DNA of 64,000 bases from Trichomonas vaginalis G3 (lineage: Eukaryota; Parabasalia; Trichomonadida; Trichomonadidae), in contig NC_067204.1 in NCBI RefSeq assembly GCF_026262505.1, positions 5,737,797 through 5,801,796 on the forward strand, written 5' to 3'. Under the pieces are notes generated by a model that was not told the DNA's origin, did no database searches, and saw only the letters and a program-made list of their open reading frames with translations. Positions 62,910 to 64,000 of the stretch are shown one piece after another. Made by a program: the position numbers and the translations under genes. The first letter of the stretch is position 1; each line of letters begins with the position of its first letter.

Positions 62910-64000
62910 TTATGGATTTTCCTTTAACTGTGACTTATTTAATGAGTTAAGAAATTGAAAGATTTCAAGGTGACCATGTTCTGATGCTAAAATGAGTGAA
63001 GTCTTTCCGTATTTATCTTTCATATTTATATTAGCTCCAGCAGAAATTAGGCATTTAACGATTTCAAGGTGACCGTGTTCTGATGCTAAAATGAGAGAAG
63101 TCTGTCCTTCATTAGTAGTTGCATTTACATCAACTCCGGAACGGATAAGGCATTCAACAATTTCGAGATGACCATTAGATGATGCATAATTAAGTGGATT
63201 CAATCCAAATTTATCGTTTGCATTCATTTCCGCCCGGGCAATGATAAGGCGCATAACAATTTCAATTTGACCATGTTGTGACGCATAACAGAGAATATTT
63301 ATGCCATTGTGCTTTTCTTCAGTATTGGCTCCAGCAGATAGAAGATATTTGACAATTTCAATATGATTATTTAATAATGCCAAAGTCAGTGGAGTAAATC
63401 CTCCATCATCCTTTGAATTTATGTTGGCTCCAGCAGAAACAATATATTTAACAATTTCAAAATAACCCCATTGTGAGGCATAAATGATAAGATTTATGCC
63501 ACCATTATTTTTTGGATCGATATCAGCTCCAATAGAAAGAAGATATCTAGCAATTTCAAAATTGTTTCTAAATATTGCCCAAGTGAGTGAAGTATATCCT
63601 GTATTATCTTTTGCATCCTTATCAACTCCTGCTGATATTAAATATTTAACAATATCAAGGTGATTAAATTGTGATGCATAAATGAGTGGAGTGCATCCTT
63701 TTTTAGTCTTTGTTTCTTTGTCACAACCACAATCGATGAGCATTTTAACAATATTTATATTTCCTTTTTCGCATGCAACATGAAATATATTTCTTTCTTC
63801 ATTGTTATTTGTTTGGTACGTCTTTTCCCAAAGTCCTTCGTTGCAAGCCTTTAGCTTCAAAATTTGGTTTCTTGTGATTGAAAGTCTATCATGGAAATCG
63901 TAAATGCTTTCAAAATCATGTGAATCCTTAACATTATCATTTTGTGAAAGAAAATCTCCCAATATACTAAATGCCTCATTTGCCTTGCGAATTTGAGATC
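62910..64000 (-). CDS. Ankyrin-repeat protein, 5' end outside window
   Basis: The frame remains open to the window edge (SQIRKANEAFSILGDFLSQND...), so the start lies beyond. The visible 363 residues have a short linker (SIYDFHDRLSITRNQILKLKACNEGLWEKTYQ) then about nine ankyrin repeats of the type NGHLEIVECLI.SGVDVNA. The region before the repeats corresponds to that just after the break in the ankyrin gene at 15642-19715 (VYNFYHSLEYQENQKMIAKACEEGL), so both belong to one subfamily, different from the DUF3447 genes. No lesion is seen. Confidence 0.85.
   Translation of the reverse strand, partial: SQIRKANEAFSILGDFLSQNDNVKDSHDFESIYDFHDRLSITRNQILKLKACNEGLWEKTYQTNNNEERNIFHVACEKGNINIVKMLIDCGCDKETKTKKGCTPLIYASQFNHLDIVKYLISAGVDKDAKDNTGYTSLTWAIFRNNFEIARYLLSIGADIDPKNNGGINLIIYASQWGYFEIVKYIVSAGANINSKDDGGFTPLTLALLNNHIEIVKYLLSAGANTEEKHNGINILCYASQHGQIEIVMRLIIARAEMNANDKFGLNPLNYASSNGHLEIVECLIRSGVDVNATTNEGQTSLILASEHGHLEIVKCLISAGANINMKDKYGKTSLILASEHGHLEIFQFLNSLNKSQLKENP

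Overview
The window is eukaryotic and looks like a trichomonad (parabasalid) genome, close to Trichomonas or Tritrichomonas. It is very AT-rich, the genes are compact and show no introns, and many start codons lie just downstream of, or overlap, a TCA(C/T)TTT-like initiator (Inr). The gene families also fit: DUF3447/ankyrin-repeat proteins, BTB-like proteins with a discoidin-like C-terminus, Pmp-like beta-helix proteins, TKL kinases and Fringe-type glycosyltransferases. I cannot name the species from the sequence alone. I found no tRNA, rRNA or CRISPR array.

Layout. 1-3.9 kb: the end of a type I membrane protein gene, a bromodomain-like gene and a P-loop ATPase gene. 4.2-13.4 kb: a gene-poor block bracketed by a perfect 29-bp inverted terminal repeat with TA on both outer sides. 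It holds a giant inverted repeat made of 132-bp satellites and a separate fold-back unit with a 250-bp satellite. 13.9-24 kb: a CDK-like kinase, an ankyrin gene split by a 2.5-kb TTAA-flanked element carrying a 121-bp satellite, small cruciform repeats, and an ankyrin gene with homogenised repeats. 24.5-48 kb: the main housekeeping block, with an Sfi1-like protein, two PP2A regulatory subunits (B'' and B55), SF3B2, coiled-coil proteins, two Fringe-like glycosyltransferases and a TKL kinase, interspersed with a BTB/discoidin gene and its broken inverted duplicate. 48.7-56 kb: broken surface-protein genes, a second TTAA element that sits exactly at the junction between two unrelated gene fragments, and a whole-looking 3.17-kb rve-type DNA transposon with 786-bp terminal inverted repeats and a 13-bp target duplication. 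56-64 kb: a methyltransferase, a small acidic protein, a broken membrane-protein paralogue, an ankyrin gene, an RFC small subunit and a partial ankyrin gene running off the end.

The most unusual signal is that three unrelated tandem satellites (132, 250 and 121 bp) are each built almost wholly of short inverted repeats. The longer stems are about 19-21 bp. In two arrays, sequence changes in one stem arm are matched by complementary changes in the other. At one end of the 250-bp array the stem arms are continuous with a 52-codon open frame resembling the start of a transposase. This suggests hairpin arrays built from pieces of mobile-element coding sequence. A small-RNA role is possible but is inference only.
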